50,556 nt of DNA from Paracoccaceae bacterium. GTDB taxonomy: Bacteria; Pseudomonadota; Alphaproteobacteria; Rhizobiales; Stappiaceae. The notes beneath the pieces were generated by a model. That model was not told the DNA's origin. It did not search any database and saw only the letters and a list, made by a program, of their open reading frames with translations. A program made the position numbers and the translations under genes. The stretch spans positions 1 through 50,556 of the forward strand of contig PARB01000006.1 of assembly GCA_002709505.1 (NCBI GenBank), written 5' to 3'. The stretch's first letter is position 1, and the number at the start of each line of letters is the position of its first letter. Below are positions 30,511-39,722 of this stretch, in pieces.

Positions 30511-31026
30511 TCAGATGTTGGAACCGGAACTGATGCTAGGCAGCGGACTCACAACGACTTGATCCAGATGCGAAGCCGGGACGAGTTTGATTGCTGCGAG
30601 GTCGTTGTCGACGCGGCGATCAGAATGGGTCGCGCATCTGCTTGAGGCGGCTGAAGAAGCGTTTGACGAGGTTGCGCTGTCGACAGCCCCATCGGCTGAA
30701 AGCGAAGGTGCCTTTGCGGGTGATCCGTGGCGGGATGTTCGCCCAGCCGCCGCGCGCAGATGCCGTCGGTATCGTAGAACTTTGACCCCGCGTCCAGAGG
30801 CTGGTCCCAGACACCCGACGCACGCCCTCGACCGAACCGGTTGTGGAGCGTCGTGTGTGGGCCGTAAGCGCTCCGGCACATCCCGCCACGATGAGCCGGT
30901 GCGGAACCGCCAAGGGATCCCATTGATGACCCTGCGATCATCGACACGCTTCACACCCCGGCTCTTGCGCAGCAAAAGCGGTTCGATGATCGACCATTCC
31001 TTGTCGCTCAGCTCGTGACCGGGCAT
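30511..31026 (-). pseudogene. Decayed IS5-family transposase
   Basis: The 5' end encodes MPGHELSDKEWSIIEPLLL and WRFRTGSSWRDVPER, typical of the N-terminal part of IS5/IS427-type transposases. A frame change then gives GPHTTLHNRFGRG, after which the central catalytic part is missing; further fragments in other frames match the C-terminal part (YDTDGI, WANIPP, FAFSRWGCRQRNLVKRFFSRLKQ). So the gene has an internal deletion and at least two frameshifts. Terminal inverted repeats were not found. It sits beside the lower-GC acetyltransferase gene. The 214 bases after it, up to 31240, hold nothing recognisable. Confidence 0.85.
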
Positions 31027-31240
31027 GGCAACCTCTTGTTCGGGAAGTTGAATCAAATCTCATGCCTCACGAAACCCCGGTTATGGGGAAAGGTCCTAGT
31101 TCTCTTTGCGCGCTACAGCCCCCCCGGCCCCGCCGTGCTTTCGCCGGCGTGCCGTCCTGTGGCATGAGGAAGCGGACCCGTGGCGCAGGACGGCTCGCCC
31201 GGCCCGGCCCGCACGTCTTTCGATATCAGGAACCGCGCGC

Positions 31241-32182
31241 ATGACCCTTGCCGCCTTCGGCGCCATTCATCTCGACACGCTCGCCCATGCTGAGCGCGCC
31301 ATCCTGCGCGACACCTCGACGCCGGCGCGCCTCACCACCCGTCCGGGCGGCGTTGCCGCAAATGTTGCCCGCGCGCTGGCGCGCCTCTCCCCGCCCTGCG
31401 CCCTTGCCGGGGCGGTGGGTCGGGACAGCGACGGCGACGCGCTCCTTGCAAGCCTTCGCGCGGAGGGCATCGACGTCTCCACGGTCCATCGCTCCGACCA
31501 CCCGACCGGGCGCTATCTTGCCCTGCATGACCCCGACGGCGGTCTGGCGGCGGCCGTTGTCGACGGCGCCATCACCGATGCGCTGCGACCGGGCGACATC
31601 GACATCGCCCATCCAGCGCTCGCCGAAGCGGATCTCTGGTTCATCGAGGCGAACCTGCCGCAGCCGGTCCTCGGGCAAATCGCCGCGGCAGCCAAACACC
31701 GTCTGCTGGCGGCCGACGCCGTCTCCATCGCCAAGGCGCCGCGCCTCGCCGAGGTTCTAGACCGGCTGGACATCCTGTTCTGCAACCGGCTGGAAGGCGC
31801 GGCCCTGCTCGGCCAGAGGCGCGCGGGAGGGCCCGCCCCCGCGCCGGAGGATGCGCTGGCGATCGCCAGCGCGCTGGTCGCCCTCGGCGTCGGGGCCTGC
31901 CTCGTCAGCGATGGGCCCGCCCCGCTTGCGCTTGCTACCGCCGGGATCTGCATGAGCCTGGCGGTTGCGCCCGTTGCCGTGCGGGATGTCACCGGCGCGG
32001 GCGACGCGCTGATTGCCGGAACGCTCGCAGCCCGCGCGCGCGGCTGGGACATTGCCGACGCCGCCCGCGCCGGCCTCGCTGCGGCACGCGTGACCGTGCA
32101 GGCGCAAGGGGCAGCCCCTGCCACGCTCACCTGGGACGCCGTCCTTGGCGAACACGCGGCAGCTGCCCCACCGACTGCGTAA
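31241..32182 (+). CDS. psuK: PfkB-family kinase, probably pseudouridine kinase
   Basis: This 313-residue ribokinase-like protein has the N-terminal PfkB signature (RPGGVAANVARALARL, then GAVGRDSDGDAL) and the C-terminal one with the catalytic base Asp255 in DVTGAGDALIAGT. The next gene encodes pseudouridine-5'-phosphate glycosidase, so the substrate is most likely pseudouridine; that is inference from the neighbour. AGGAA about eight bases before the ATG at 31241 supports the start. Pseudouridine released by RNA turnover would be phosphorylated here and split by PsuG to uracil and ribose 5-phosphate. Confidence 0.87.
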   Translation: MTLAAFGAIHLDTLAHAERAILRDTSTPARLTTRPGGVAANVARALARLSPPCALAGAVGRDSDGDALLASLRAEGIDVSTVHRSDHPTGRYLALHDPDGGLAAAVVDGAITDALRPGDIDIAHPALAEADLWFIEANLPQPVLGQIAAAAKHRLLAADAVSIAKAPRLAEVLDRLDILFCNRLEGAALLGQRRAGGPAPAPEDALAIASALVALGVGACLVSDGPAPLALATAGICMSLAVAPVAVRDVTGAGDALIAGTLAARARGWDIADAARAGLAAARVTVQAQGAAPATLTWDAVLGEHAAAAPPTA

Positions 32183-32230
32183 CCGCCCGGTTACAGGCCG
32201 GAAAAACCTTAGGGCGCGACGACATGCGTC

Positions 32231-32259
32231 TCGACGCAGTGCTGCTCGCGCGCCTATAA
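32231..32259 (+). promoter_or_regulatory. Possible promoter of psuG
   Basis: TCGACG (32231-32236), a 17-base spacer and CTATAA (32254-32259) lie 64 bases before the psuG start, in the 140-base psuK-psuG gap. A separate promoter would explain the gap, but the -35 match is weak. Confidence 0.3.
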
Positions 32260-32322
32260 GGGCGCCGGCGCGCATCGCGCGGATCCGACCCTTTGCTCCG
32301 CGCACAGGACTTCGAGGCACAC

Positions 32323-33276
32323 ATGTCGACCAGGCTCTCTTCCCTCCCCAATTCACGGATCGTGCTGAGCGCGGAAGTTGCGGACGCCCGCGCCGCCGGC
32401 CAGGCCGTCGTGGCATTGGAATCGACCATCATCACCCATGGCATGCCCTGGCCGAAGAACGCGGAAACCGCGCGTCAGGTGGAGGCCGACATTCGCGCGC
32501 AAGGCGCCGTACCGGCGACCATCGCGGCCCTCGACGGAAAGCTGCATGTCGGGCTTTTGGACGGCGAGATGGAGCGGCTTGCCGAAGCAAAGACCGCGAT
32601 GAAATGCTCGCGCGCCGATCTCGCCTTCGCGCTCGCCACCCGGCGCACCGGATCGACCACGGTCGCAGCGACGATGATGGCGGCCGATGCCGCCGGCATT
32701 TCGGTCTTTGCCACGGGCGGCATCGGCGGCGTGCACCGGGGCGCGCAGGACAGCTTCGACATTTCCGCCGACCTGGAGGAACTGGCGCGCACGCCGGTCT
32801 GCGTGGTCGCCGCCGGTGCGAAAGCGCTTCTGGATCTGCCGAAGACGCTGGAAGTGCTGGAGACCCGCGGCGTTCCCGTCGTTGCCTATGGCACCGACGA
32901 TTTCCCCGCCTTCTGGTCGCGTTCGAGCGGCCTGCCCGCGCCCTACCGGCTGGATACGCCCGAGGACATCGCCGAGCTTCTGGCCGTTCGCAGGAGCTTT
33001 CCCGGTCATGGCGGCGTGCTGGTCGCAAACCCGGTTCCCGAGAGCGCCGAGATCCCGGCCGGCGAAATGGCCGGCATCATCGACGCGGCCGTGGCGGAGG
33101 CCGCGAAACGCGGCATTTCCGGCAAGGATGTAACGCCCTTCGTGCTTGCCCTTGTCTACGAGATGACCGGCGGACGCAGTCTGGACACCAACATCGCGCT
33201 GGTCAGGAACAACGCCCGTCTGGCCGCGCGGATCGCCGTTTGCGACGCCCGGGCGGGCATGGACGCAACACCTTAG
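32323..33276 (+). CDS. psuG: Pseudouridine-5'-phosphate glycosidase
   Basis: This 317-residue enzyme has the family's landmarks: VVALESTIITHGMPWP near the N terminus, TTVAATMMAADAAGI, FATGGIGGVHRGA, the lysine-bearing stretch VVAAGAKALLDLPKTLE and the C-terminal TGGRSLDTNIALVRNNA. It breaks the C-C glycosidic bond of pseudouridine 5'-phosphate in the cytoplasm. The ATG at 32323 follows GAGG. It works with the PfkB kinase encoded 140 bases upstream. Confidence 0.95.
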   Translation: MSTRLSSLPNSRIVLSAEVADARAAGQAVVALESTIITHGMPWPKNAETARQVEADIRAQGAVPATIAALDGKLHVGLLDGEMERLAEAKTAMKCSRADLAFALATRRTGSTTVAATMMAADAAGISVFATGGIGGVHRGAQDSFDISADLEELARTPVCVVAAGAKALLDLPKTLEVLETRGVPVVAYGTDDFPAFWSRSSGLPAPYRLDTPEDIAELLAVRRSFPGHGGVLVANPVPESAEIPAGEMAGIIDAAVAEAAKRGISGKDVTPFVLALVYEMTGGRSLDTNIALVRNNARLAARIAVCDARAGMDATP

Positions 33277-33486
33277 AGCGCATCTCGCATCGCGGCGGCC
33301 TGGGGCGTGTAACTGTCACAGGGAATGTGCTTAACTCAGTTTCGCGCACCACGCGCGGCGCCGGAAACGCCGGACGCGAAGGGCGCATGAACGATCCGGC
33401 GCACCACGGCCGGAACTTGATATCGGGTCCCTTTCGCCATGGCGCCGCAACCGGGCCTGGCGGAAACTGAAGACAGAGGACGCACA

Positions 33487-34704
33487 ATGGCGGAGACAAC
33501 GGCAATGTCGGATACGCAAACGGCCCCGCAGGCAACGGCGGGAACCGCCCTGTCGCCCATGCAGTATCTCGACCGCGCGATGGGCGCCCTGCGGGACATG
33601 GGCCTGATGCCCGGCAGCACCGCGGAAGCACCGATCAACGCGCTGCTCGAGAAGATTTCCGACCTGTCGCCGGACAAGATCGCCGTGATCACCCGGACCC
33701 TCGGCCAGGCGCAGACCTTCAACGAGGTGGTGCGCAACGAGATCCAGGCCATGTCCATCGGCGATCGCTACGAGGCGATCACCGAGGCGTTCAACTCGAT
33801 CCGCGACGACGCCAAGGCCATGGTCGACCAGCTCTCCGACGGCAAGATCTCCTTCATGGAAGGCCTGTCGAACAAGTGGCGGGACATGACGCGGGGCACG
33901 GTCTCCGACCGCTTCGGCAAGATCCGCGACACCTATCTGGACGTGGCGCGCGACACCAAGGACCAGATCGAGCGCGAGCAGCGCATCCTCGAGGCCTATC
34001 GCGATTTCCGCGGCGCGCTGAAACAGGCCGAGGTCCTGGCGCTGGAGGTGCTGCAGACCGCAAGCGCCAAGCTCGATGCCGCCAAGGCCGGCCTTGAGGA
34101 GGCCAACAAGACCGTCGAGGCCTATACCGGGGACGATCCGGCCGGAAAGGCGCGTCTGGAGCTTGCCCGCGACGAGAAGATGCGCGTGATGCAGGACGAG
34201 GAGAAGCGCTACCAGGTCGCAAAGGACCTCTCCGACAACCTGACGATCGGCTACAACACGTCGGAAGTCATCATGGCGCGCCTGATGCAGACGACCAACG
34301 CCAAGGAGCGGGTCTACTCGCAGGCGGTGAGCTTCTTCTCCACCAATGATTCCGTGCTGACCGCGCTGAACGCCTCCTTCACGGGGCTTCAGGGCCTGCA
34401 TGAATCCACCGAGACGCTGAACGCGATGAAGGACGGCGTGTCCAAGTCGCTGGAGACGCTCGCCGAGATCGGCGACGCGGTGCAGGAAGCCGCGCTCAAG
34501 GCCGGATACGGCCCCACGGTTCAGGCGGCAGCCGTCAAGAAGCTGGTGGATTCGGTGATCAACTTCCAGGTCAACTCGCGCGAGATCATCAACGAGATGC
34601 GCGTGATGTCGACCAAGAATTCCGAGGAAATCCGCGATGCGGTCGAGGACGGCAAACGCCGGCTCGCCAAGCTCGCCGCGCAGGGCAACATGATCGGCGC
34701 GTAA
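33487..34704 (+). CDS. Soluble alpha-helical protein of a three-gene cluster, unknown function
   Basis: This 405-residue protein has no signal peptide or membrane segment and is almost entirely helical, with a long heptad-rich region from about 150 to 260 (EREQRILEAYRDFRGALKQA onward) and a C-terminal helical part (SREIINEMRVMSTKNSEEIR). It vaguely recalls TelA-type toxic-anion proteins in architecture, but I cannot show homology. GAGG about ten bases before the ATG at 33487 supports the start. It heads a cluster with the genes at 34842 and 35800. Confidence 0.75.
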   Translation: MAETTAMSDTQTAPQATAGTALSPMQYLDRAMGALRDMGLMPGSTAEAPINALLEKISDLSPDKIAVITRTLGQAQTFNEVVRNEIQAMSIGDRYEAITEAFNSIRDDAKAMVDQLSDGKISFMEGLSNKWRDMTRGTVSDRFGKIRDTYLDVARDTKDQIEREQRILEAYRDFRGALKQAEVLALEVLQTASAKLDAAKAGLEEANKTVEAYTGDDPAGKARLELARDEKMRVMQDEEKRYQVAKDLSDNLTIGYNTSEVIMARLMQTTNAKERVYSQAVSFFSTNDSVLTALNASFTGLQGLHESTETLNAMKDGVSKSLETLAEIGDAVQEAALKAGYGPTVQAAAVKKLVDSVINFQVNSREIINEMRVMSTKNSEEIRDAVEDGKRRLAKLAAQGNMIGA

Positions 34705-34841
34705 GCCGCGCGTCGGGCATCCTGGCAAGCAGCGGCCGTGACGGGATCACCGCCCGGCCGCAACCGTGAGGACCGACCCGCAGGCGGTATGGCCACCGGC
34801 CGGGCGGGATCGCATGACAGCTGTTGAACGGGAACGAGTGC

Positions 34842-35780
34842 ATGCCCTCCGACACCGCCTCCAAGAAGGCGCCACTCGACGAACTGATGATGGCCATGGA
34901 CGTCGTGGACACGCTTCGCCACGACGAGAGGGTCGCGCTCAAGGAGCTCGACTCCGACCAGCGCGACGCCCAGATGATCGCCCGCCTGCGCGATCTCTAT
35001 CGCAGCCAGGGCATCGAGGTCCCGGACCGGATCCTGCAGGAAGGCGTCGAAAGCCTGAAGCAGAACCGCTTTGTCTACGCCCCGCCGGCAGCGGGCTTCC
35101 AGCGCACGCTGGCGCTCATCTACGTGACCCGCGCGCGCTGGGGAAAGGCGCTGCTGATCGCGCTGCTGGTTCTGGCGGCGGCCCTCCTGGCCTGGCGCTA
35201 TCTGGTCGTCGTGCCGCGCGAGCGGGCGGCGGAGGCGCTGCGCATCGAGTTGAGCGAAACGCTTCCGGCGGACGCGGCCGCGCTTCGCGCGCGGATTTCC
35301 GACCTTGCGGAGGTGGACGCGGCGCGCACCCAGGCCGAAACGCTGGCGGCGATCGCGACTTCGGCGGCGGCCGCCGGCGACGCCGAGGCCGCGCGGGGCG
35401 CGATCGCCGATCTGCGCGCGCTCGAGGCGCGGTTGCGCGAGACCTATGACGTGCGCATCGTGTCGCGGCCGGGTGTGCCGACCGGCGTCACCCGCATTCC
35501 CGACGTCAACCGCGCCACCCGCAACTACTATCTGGTCGTCGAGGCGGTCGCGCCCGACGGCAAGGTGCTCCCGCGCGAGGTCATCTCCGAGGAAGACGGC
35601 GAAGCGACCACGGTCGAGATCTGGGCCCAGCGCGTTCCCAAGAGCACCTTCGATGCCGTGCGCCAGGACAAGGAGGAGGACGGCATCGTCCAGAACGCGA
35701 TCCTCGGCACCAAGACGAGCGGGCGTCTCGAGCCGGTCTGGAATGCCGCGGTCGAGACCGGGGCGATCACGAAATGGTAG
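34842..35780 (+). CDS. Single-pass membrane protein, probably DUF6384 family
   Basis: This 312-residue protein has a cytoplasmic N-terminal helical domain (about 1-100, with DELMMAMDVVDTLRHDE), one membrane segment at about 102-124, and a C-terminal soluble domain of about 185 residues that starts with a helical Ala/Arg-rich part and ends in a beta-rich part (TRNYYLVVEAVAPDGKVLPREV). I recall the layout as DUF6384, a family without known function. The ATG at 34842 is chosen; a TTG at 34824 is also in frame. It lies 137 bases after the helical protein gene and 19 before the coiled-coil gene. Confidence 0.72.
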   Translation: MPSDTASKKAPLDELMMAMDVVDTLRHDERVALKELDSDQRDAQMIARLRDLYRSQGIEVPDRILQEGVESLKQNRFVYAPPAAGFQRTLALIYVTRARWGKALLIALLVLAAALLAWRYLVVVPRERAAEALRIELSETLPADAAALRARISDLAEVDAARTQAETLAAIATSAAAAGDAEAARGAIADLRALEARLRETYDVRIVSRPGVPTGVTRIPDVNRATRNYYLVVEAVAPDGKVLPREVISEEDGEATTVEIWAQRVPKSTFDAVRQDKEEDGIVQNAILGTKTSGRLEPVWNAAVETGAITKW

Positions 35781-35799
35781 GCTTTGAGGTGCAGCTAAG

Positions 35800-37247
35800 A
35801 TGGTGAGTGGACGCCAGACCCTCGGGTCCATCGAACGGACGCTCAACGACTTGCGCGGCGAGGAATCGCGGCTGACGCGGCGCGTCGAACAATCCATGCG
35901 CGAACTCAACGACATGCGCGCGCAGGAACTGGAAGCCTACCGCGAGCTTGCCCGCTTCCGCCTGCGCGACGGCGGCGACCGGGCCTTCGGCCAGCGCATC
36001 GACAAGGACGAGGCCAAGGCGCGACACCATCTGGAACAGCGCGAGCTAGCGCTGTCCGCATTGCGCGCGGAACGCGAGGCACTGGAACGCGACATCGCGG
36101 ATGCGACCGAGGAGCGCCGGCGCCTGACCCGGGAACGGGATGCGGCCAGCGACCGGCTCGACGGCATTCTGGAGGATGTCGACGCCCGGCTTGAGGCCGA
36201 TCCCGCCTTTCAGGTGCAGCAGCAAGCGGTCGAGGCCGCGCGCACCATGGCAACCGCCGCCCGCGCCAAAGCCGACCAGGCCAAGGCGGACCGCGCCGAA
36301 AAGGCACCGCCTACGAAAACGATCCTCTGTTCCTCTATCTGTGGCAGCGCGGATTTGCGACGCCGGACTATGCCTCGCGCGGGATCGTGCGCATGCTCGA
36401 CCGCTGGGTCGCCCGGCTGGTGCGCTATTCCGATGCCCGCCCGAATTACGCGATGCTGGTGGAAATCCCGGAACGCCTGGATGCCTATGCCGGAGACCGG
36501 GAGGCGGACGTGGAAACGGAGATGGCAAAACTCGGAGATCTGTCGCGCCAGGCGGCAGCGGATATCGCCGGGGAGGATCTCGCCGCCGCGATCGAGACGG
36601 CGGAGACCGCGATCGAAGAGCTGACGCAGCGCCTCGAGGCAATGGAGGCGAACCTCCAGGAGCTGGCGCCGCGCGAGCAGCGTCTTCACGCCGGCGAGGA
36701 CGAGAATTACAAGTCGGCCGAGGAAGCCCTGTTGCGCTCGCTGCGCTCGGAGGAACTCACGACCCTTTGGAAGGAGGCGCGCGCCACGCCCTCGCCGCAG
36801 GACGAGCGCATCGTCCGCCGTCTGCAGGATCTCGACGCCTCGATTGCCCGCAAGGCACAGGAAATCGAGGCGGATCAGCGCGACCTGCGCGGACTGGCGG
36901 AGCGGCGGGACGAACTCGCCAAGGTCGCGCGGCGCTTCCGCTCCAAGCGCTACGACACCTGGGACTCCACCTTCGACGACGACAGCCTGACCGGCGTGCT
37001 CCTCGGCGAGCTTGCCAAGGGCGCCCTGTCCGGCGCGGACTACTGGACCCGGGCCGAAAAATCGCGCCGCCGCCGCAAGCGGCACGGCCGCAACATCGGC
37101 TTTCCCGGCGGCATCGGACTGCCCGGCTCCATGGGCGGCACATTTCCCGGAGGCGGCGGCGGTGATGCCGGCGGCTTCGGCGGTGGCGGCTTCGGCAGCG
37201 GCGACAGCTTCGGCGGCGGTGGCTTCAAGACCGGCGAGACCTTCTAG
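35800..37247 (+). CDS. Coiled-coil protein with Gly-rich tail, frameshifted
   Basis: Two frames together encode one protein of about 482 residues. The first (from 35800) is a coiled coil up to about residue 168; the second takes over at 36303 and reads GTAYENDPLFLYLWQRGF, then another helical region, then SKRYDTWDSTFDDD and a C-terminal tail of repeated Gly with Phe and Ser (GGFGGGGFGSGDSFGGGG). The join at GAAAAGGCACC needs one extra base, probably a lost G. No canonical slippery sequence is present, so it is a mutation or a read error. GAGGT precedes the ATG. Last gene of the three-gene cluster; function unknown. Confidence 0.7.
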
Positions 37248-37306
37248 CAAATTTTCGAATCGCGCCGTGATCCCCACCTCGGCGGCGCAAGCGACGAGCG
37301 AAAATC

Positions 37307-37813
37307 ATGACGACCCCAAGGACCTGCCAGACCTTCGCCCGCTACAACAGCTGGATGAACGGCAAGATCTACAAGGCCTGCGCAGAACTTGACGACGCCG
37401 AACGCAAGGCCGACCGCGGCGCTTTCTTCAAGTCGTTGCACGGCACGCTCGACCATATCCTTCTGGGCGACCGAATCTGGATGAGCCGCTTCACCGGACA
37501 CGATTATCCGCGCACCACCATCGGCACGCTTCTCTACGAGGACTTCGAGGAACTCGCCTCAGCGCGCCGCGCCATGGATGCGGACATCGAGGCCTTTGCC
37601 GACGGGCTGACGCCGGACTGGCTGGCACGCCCCCTGTCGTGGACGAGCGGACTGGACGGACAGACCCGCAGCCAGCCGAGCTGGCTTCTGGTCTCGCATT
37701 TGTTCAATCACCAGACCCACCACCGCGGCCAGGCGACCACGTTGTTGTCGCAATTGGGGATTGACATCGGCAGCACCGATTTGCCCTGGGTGCCACAGGT
37801 CGAAGAGATCTGA
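37307..37813 (+). CDS. DinB-family protein
   Basis: This 168-residue four-helix-bundle protein has the DinB metal site: His50 in LDHILLGDRIWM and the pair His135/His139 in HLFNHQTHHRGQ. Many family members are metal-dependent thiol transferases (bacillithiol or mycothiol types) or isomerases, but alphaproteobacterial ones are mostly untested. It is cytoplasmic and follows the three-gene cluster by 59 bases on the same strand, with no sign of a functional link. Confidence 0.88.
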   Translation: MTTPRTCQTFARYNSWMNGKIYKACAELDDAERKADRGAFFKSLHGTLDHILLGDRIWMSRFTGHDYPRTTIGTLLYEDFEELASARRAMDADIEAFADGLTPDWLARPLSWTSGLDGQTRSQPSWLLVSHLFNHQTHHRGQATTLLSQLGIDIGSTDLPWVPQVEEI

Positions 37814-37935
37814 GGCCTCCGGCCCATATGAGCTTTATTAACCTTGACCTTGCATCCTTGGCCAAGGCTTATACGCGGCACCCGTCCCGGACCGAGCCAC
37901 GCCGGGGCGGACATTTTCGCAAGGGACCGCCCGAC

Positions 37936-38427
37936 ATGCTGATCCGCCTGACCGTTCTTCTCGCCGCCGCTCTCGCGCTCGCTGCCTGCCAGTCTGGTCG
38001 CAGAAGCAGTGCCCCCGTCGCCCCCCAGGCCGAGGTGCTGACGGTCACCGCAGGCGCCCAGTCGGTGAATGTGCGCGCGGATCCCGAAACCATCCGCCAG
38101 AGCATCGTGGCGAGCGCGACCGAACGCGGCACGCCGATTGCTCAGAACCAGCCCAACATGGTTGTTCTGGAGCGCACGGTGACGGAAGCGAACCCCGCCC
38201 TCGACGCCGAGTTCGGCCCCTCCGACAACGGCGAGCGCAAGTTCCGCATCCGCGTCCGCTTCCAGGGCACGCGCTGCGACACGCTGGTGGTACAGGACGT
38301 CTTTGTCGTCAACAATGCCGGCACCGGGCTCGAGCAGGTCTTCGCCCTCACCCAGCCCCAGTACAACCCGCGCCAGAGCCTCATCGGCCTGAAGGCCAAG
38401 GCGGAGAGCGCCGGCGGCTGCGCCTGA
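37936..38427 (+). CDS. Putative lipoprotein of unknown function
   Basis: This 163-residue protein has a short signal peptide with lipobox ALAAC (Cys18), then a Ser/Pro-rich linker and a folded domain (residues 40-155) containing ERKFRIRVRFQGTRCDTLVVQ. AAGGGA nine bases before the ATG at 37936 fixes the start; an earlier in-frame ATG at 37828 lies in non-coding sequence. Probably anchored in the outer membrane. Function unknown. Confidence 0.75.
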   Translation: MLIRLTVLLAAALALAACQSGRRSSAPVAPQAEVLTVTAGAQSVNVRADPETIRQSIVASATERGTPIAQNQPNMVVLERTVTEANPALDAEFGPSDNGERKFRIRVRFQGTRCDTLVVQDVFVVNNAGTGLEQVFALTQPQYNPRQSLIGLKAKAESAGGCA

Positions 38428-38456
38428 ACCTGAATCAAAGGAAGACGCCCTCGCGG

Positions 38457-39008
38457 ATGGCACTGTCAAAAGCAAACCTTATTGCTGTCGCGGTGCTTGT
38501 CGCGTCTTCCGTGACGCTGCACATGGCGCAGGCCGGCTGGAAGGAAGGACAGGTCTGGTCGAAGGACATCACTACTGTCTATGTCTGTTCGTCCGACCCC
38601 CGGCTGACCGCGAAAGCCTATGCAGCTTTTGCCAAGACACGGCAGGACGCATTCGGCGAAATTGCCTTTCACGACGGATGGCAGGACGACGCTTCGGACC
38701 GTCCAGGCCCGAAGCTCGTGATTTCGGCGAGCGCGAAGCCACTGGTATCGCAAGTCGAAGCCTGCATTTCACGGATTCCGATATTGCCGTCTGAGTGGCT
38801 CGAGGGTGTTGGTGCACAAGCAGCCGAAATCGGAAAACCTCCGAACTTCGCTCCCGCGGTGAAGATCGACATCCCCTATGGCGCGATGCGTCTTTCCGAA
38901 AGACACCGCTTTTCCGACGAACTGATTTTCTATTCGCTGGTTTTTGACCCCAACGAACAGTTCGACCTGAACGAAATGCTTGCCTCTGCATTTGAGCTCA
39001 ACCGATAA
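38457..39008 (+). CDS. Exported protein of unknown function
   Basis: This 183-residue protein has a signal peptide (cut near HMAQA, residue 26) and a mature domain with two cysteines (VCSSDP and EACISR) that could form a disulfide. GC and codon use are a little lower than in its neighbours. It starts 29 bases after the lipoprotein gene, so the two may be co-transcribed. AAAGGA lies about 14 bases before the ATG, further than usual. No family recognised. Confidence 0.7.
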   Translation: MALSKANLIAVAVLVASSVTLHMAQAGWKEGQVWSKDITTVYVCSSDPRLTAKAYAAFAKTRQDAFGEIAFHDGWQDDASDRPGPKLVISASAKPLVSQVEACISRIPILPSEWLEGVGAQAAEIGKPPNFAPAVKIDIPYGAMRLSERHRFSDELIFYSLVFDPNEQFDLNEMLASAFELNR

Positions 39009-39101
39009 GCTGAATGGCCCTATAGTGGCGCCGCGCTCGTCTCGCGAGTGCTTCAGATTTTCGTCCCGCTACCATTTTCACCCTGCGCAATCGGCACTCT
39101 C

Positions 39102-39722
39102 ATGCCCTCGATCTACGACCTGAAAAGCCGCTTCCAAGGCCTCCTGCGTCCGCTCGTCGGGCGTCTGGCGCGCGCCGGCGTTACCGCCAACCAGGTGACG
39201 CTTGCCGCCATCGTGCTGTCGCTTGCCGGCGGCGCGGCGCTTCTGCTCGCGCCAGGCCATCCGCTGCCCTTGGTCCTGCTACCCGGGCTCCTGTTCCTGC
39301 GCATGGCGCTCAACGCCGTCGACGGGATGCTCGCCCGCGAACACGACCAGAAGTCCCGCCTTGGCGCCGTGCTCAACGAGCTTGGCGACGTCGTCTCGGA
39401 TATTGCGCTGTATCTGCCCTTCGCGCTCCTGCCCGGTGTCGCGGGCTGGCTTCCGGTCGCCATCTGCCTGCTGGCCGTGATCGGCGAGATGACCGGCGTC
39501 GTCGGCATCCAGATCGGCGCATCGCGGCGCTACGACGGTCCGATGGGCAAGAGCGACAGGGCCGTCGTCTTCGGCACGCTCGGGATCTTCATCGGCTTCG
39601 GGCTGATCGGTTCCGTCGTGGTCAACATCGTGCTGGCGGCGACCGCCGTGCTCGGGGTCCTCACCATTTTCAACCGCGCGCGTCAGGCGCTCGCGGAAAC
39701 ACAGGAAGGCCCGCGCCCATGA
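39102..39722 (+). CDS. ynbA: CDP-alcohol phosphatidyltransferase, YnbA-like
   Basis: This 206-residue membrane enzyme starts MPSIYDLKSRFQGLLRPLVG and has about six hydrophobic segments. The family signature is D-x2-DG-x2-AR-x8-G-x3-D-x3-D; here it reads N-x2-DG-x2-AR-x8-G-x3-N-x3-D, so the first and third Asp are Asn. As I recall, E. coli YnbA shares these changes. It would join CDP-diacylglycerol to an alcohol at the inner membrane; the alcohol is unknown. Its stop overlaps the next start (ATGA). Confidence 0.85.
   Translation: MPSIYDLKSRFQGLLRPLVGRLARAGVTANQVTLAAIVLSLAGGAALLLAPGHPLPLVLLPGLLFLRMALNAVDGMLAREHDQKSRLGAVLNELGDVVSDIALYLPFALLPGVAGWLPVAICLLAVIGEMTGVVGIQIGASRRYDGPMGKSDRAVVFGTLGIFIGFGLIGSVVVNIVLAATAVLGVLTIFNRARQALAETQEGPRP

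Noticed and set aside
30503-31100. Intact insertion sequence with terminal inverted repeats
   Set aside because: No matching ends could be found on the two sides of the transposase fragments, and the transposase lacks its central part.
36290-36310. Programmed -1 frameshift in the coiled-coil gene
   Set aside because: The heptamer in the reading frame does not have the X-XXY-YYZ form needed for tandem slippage; a lost base explains the data better.
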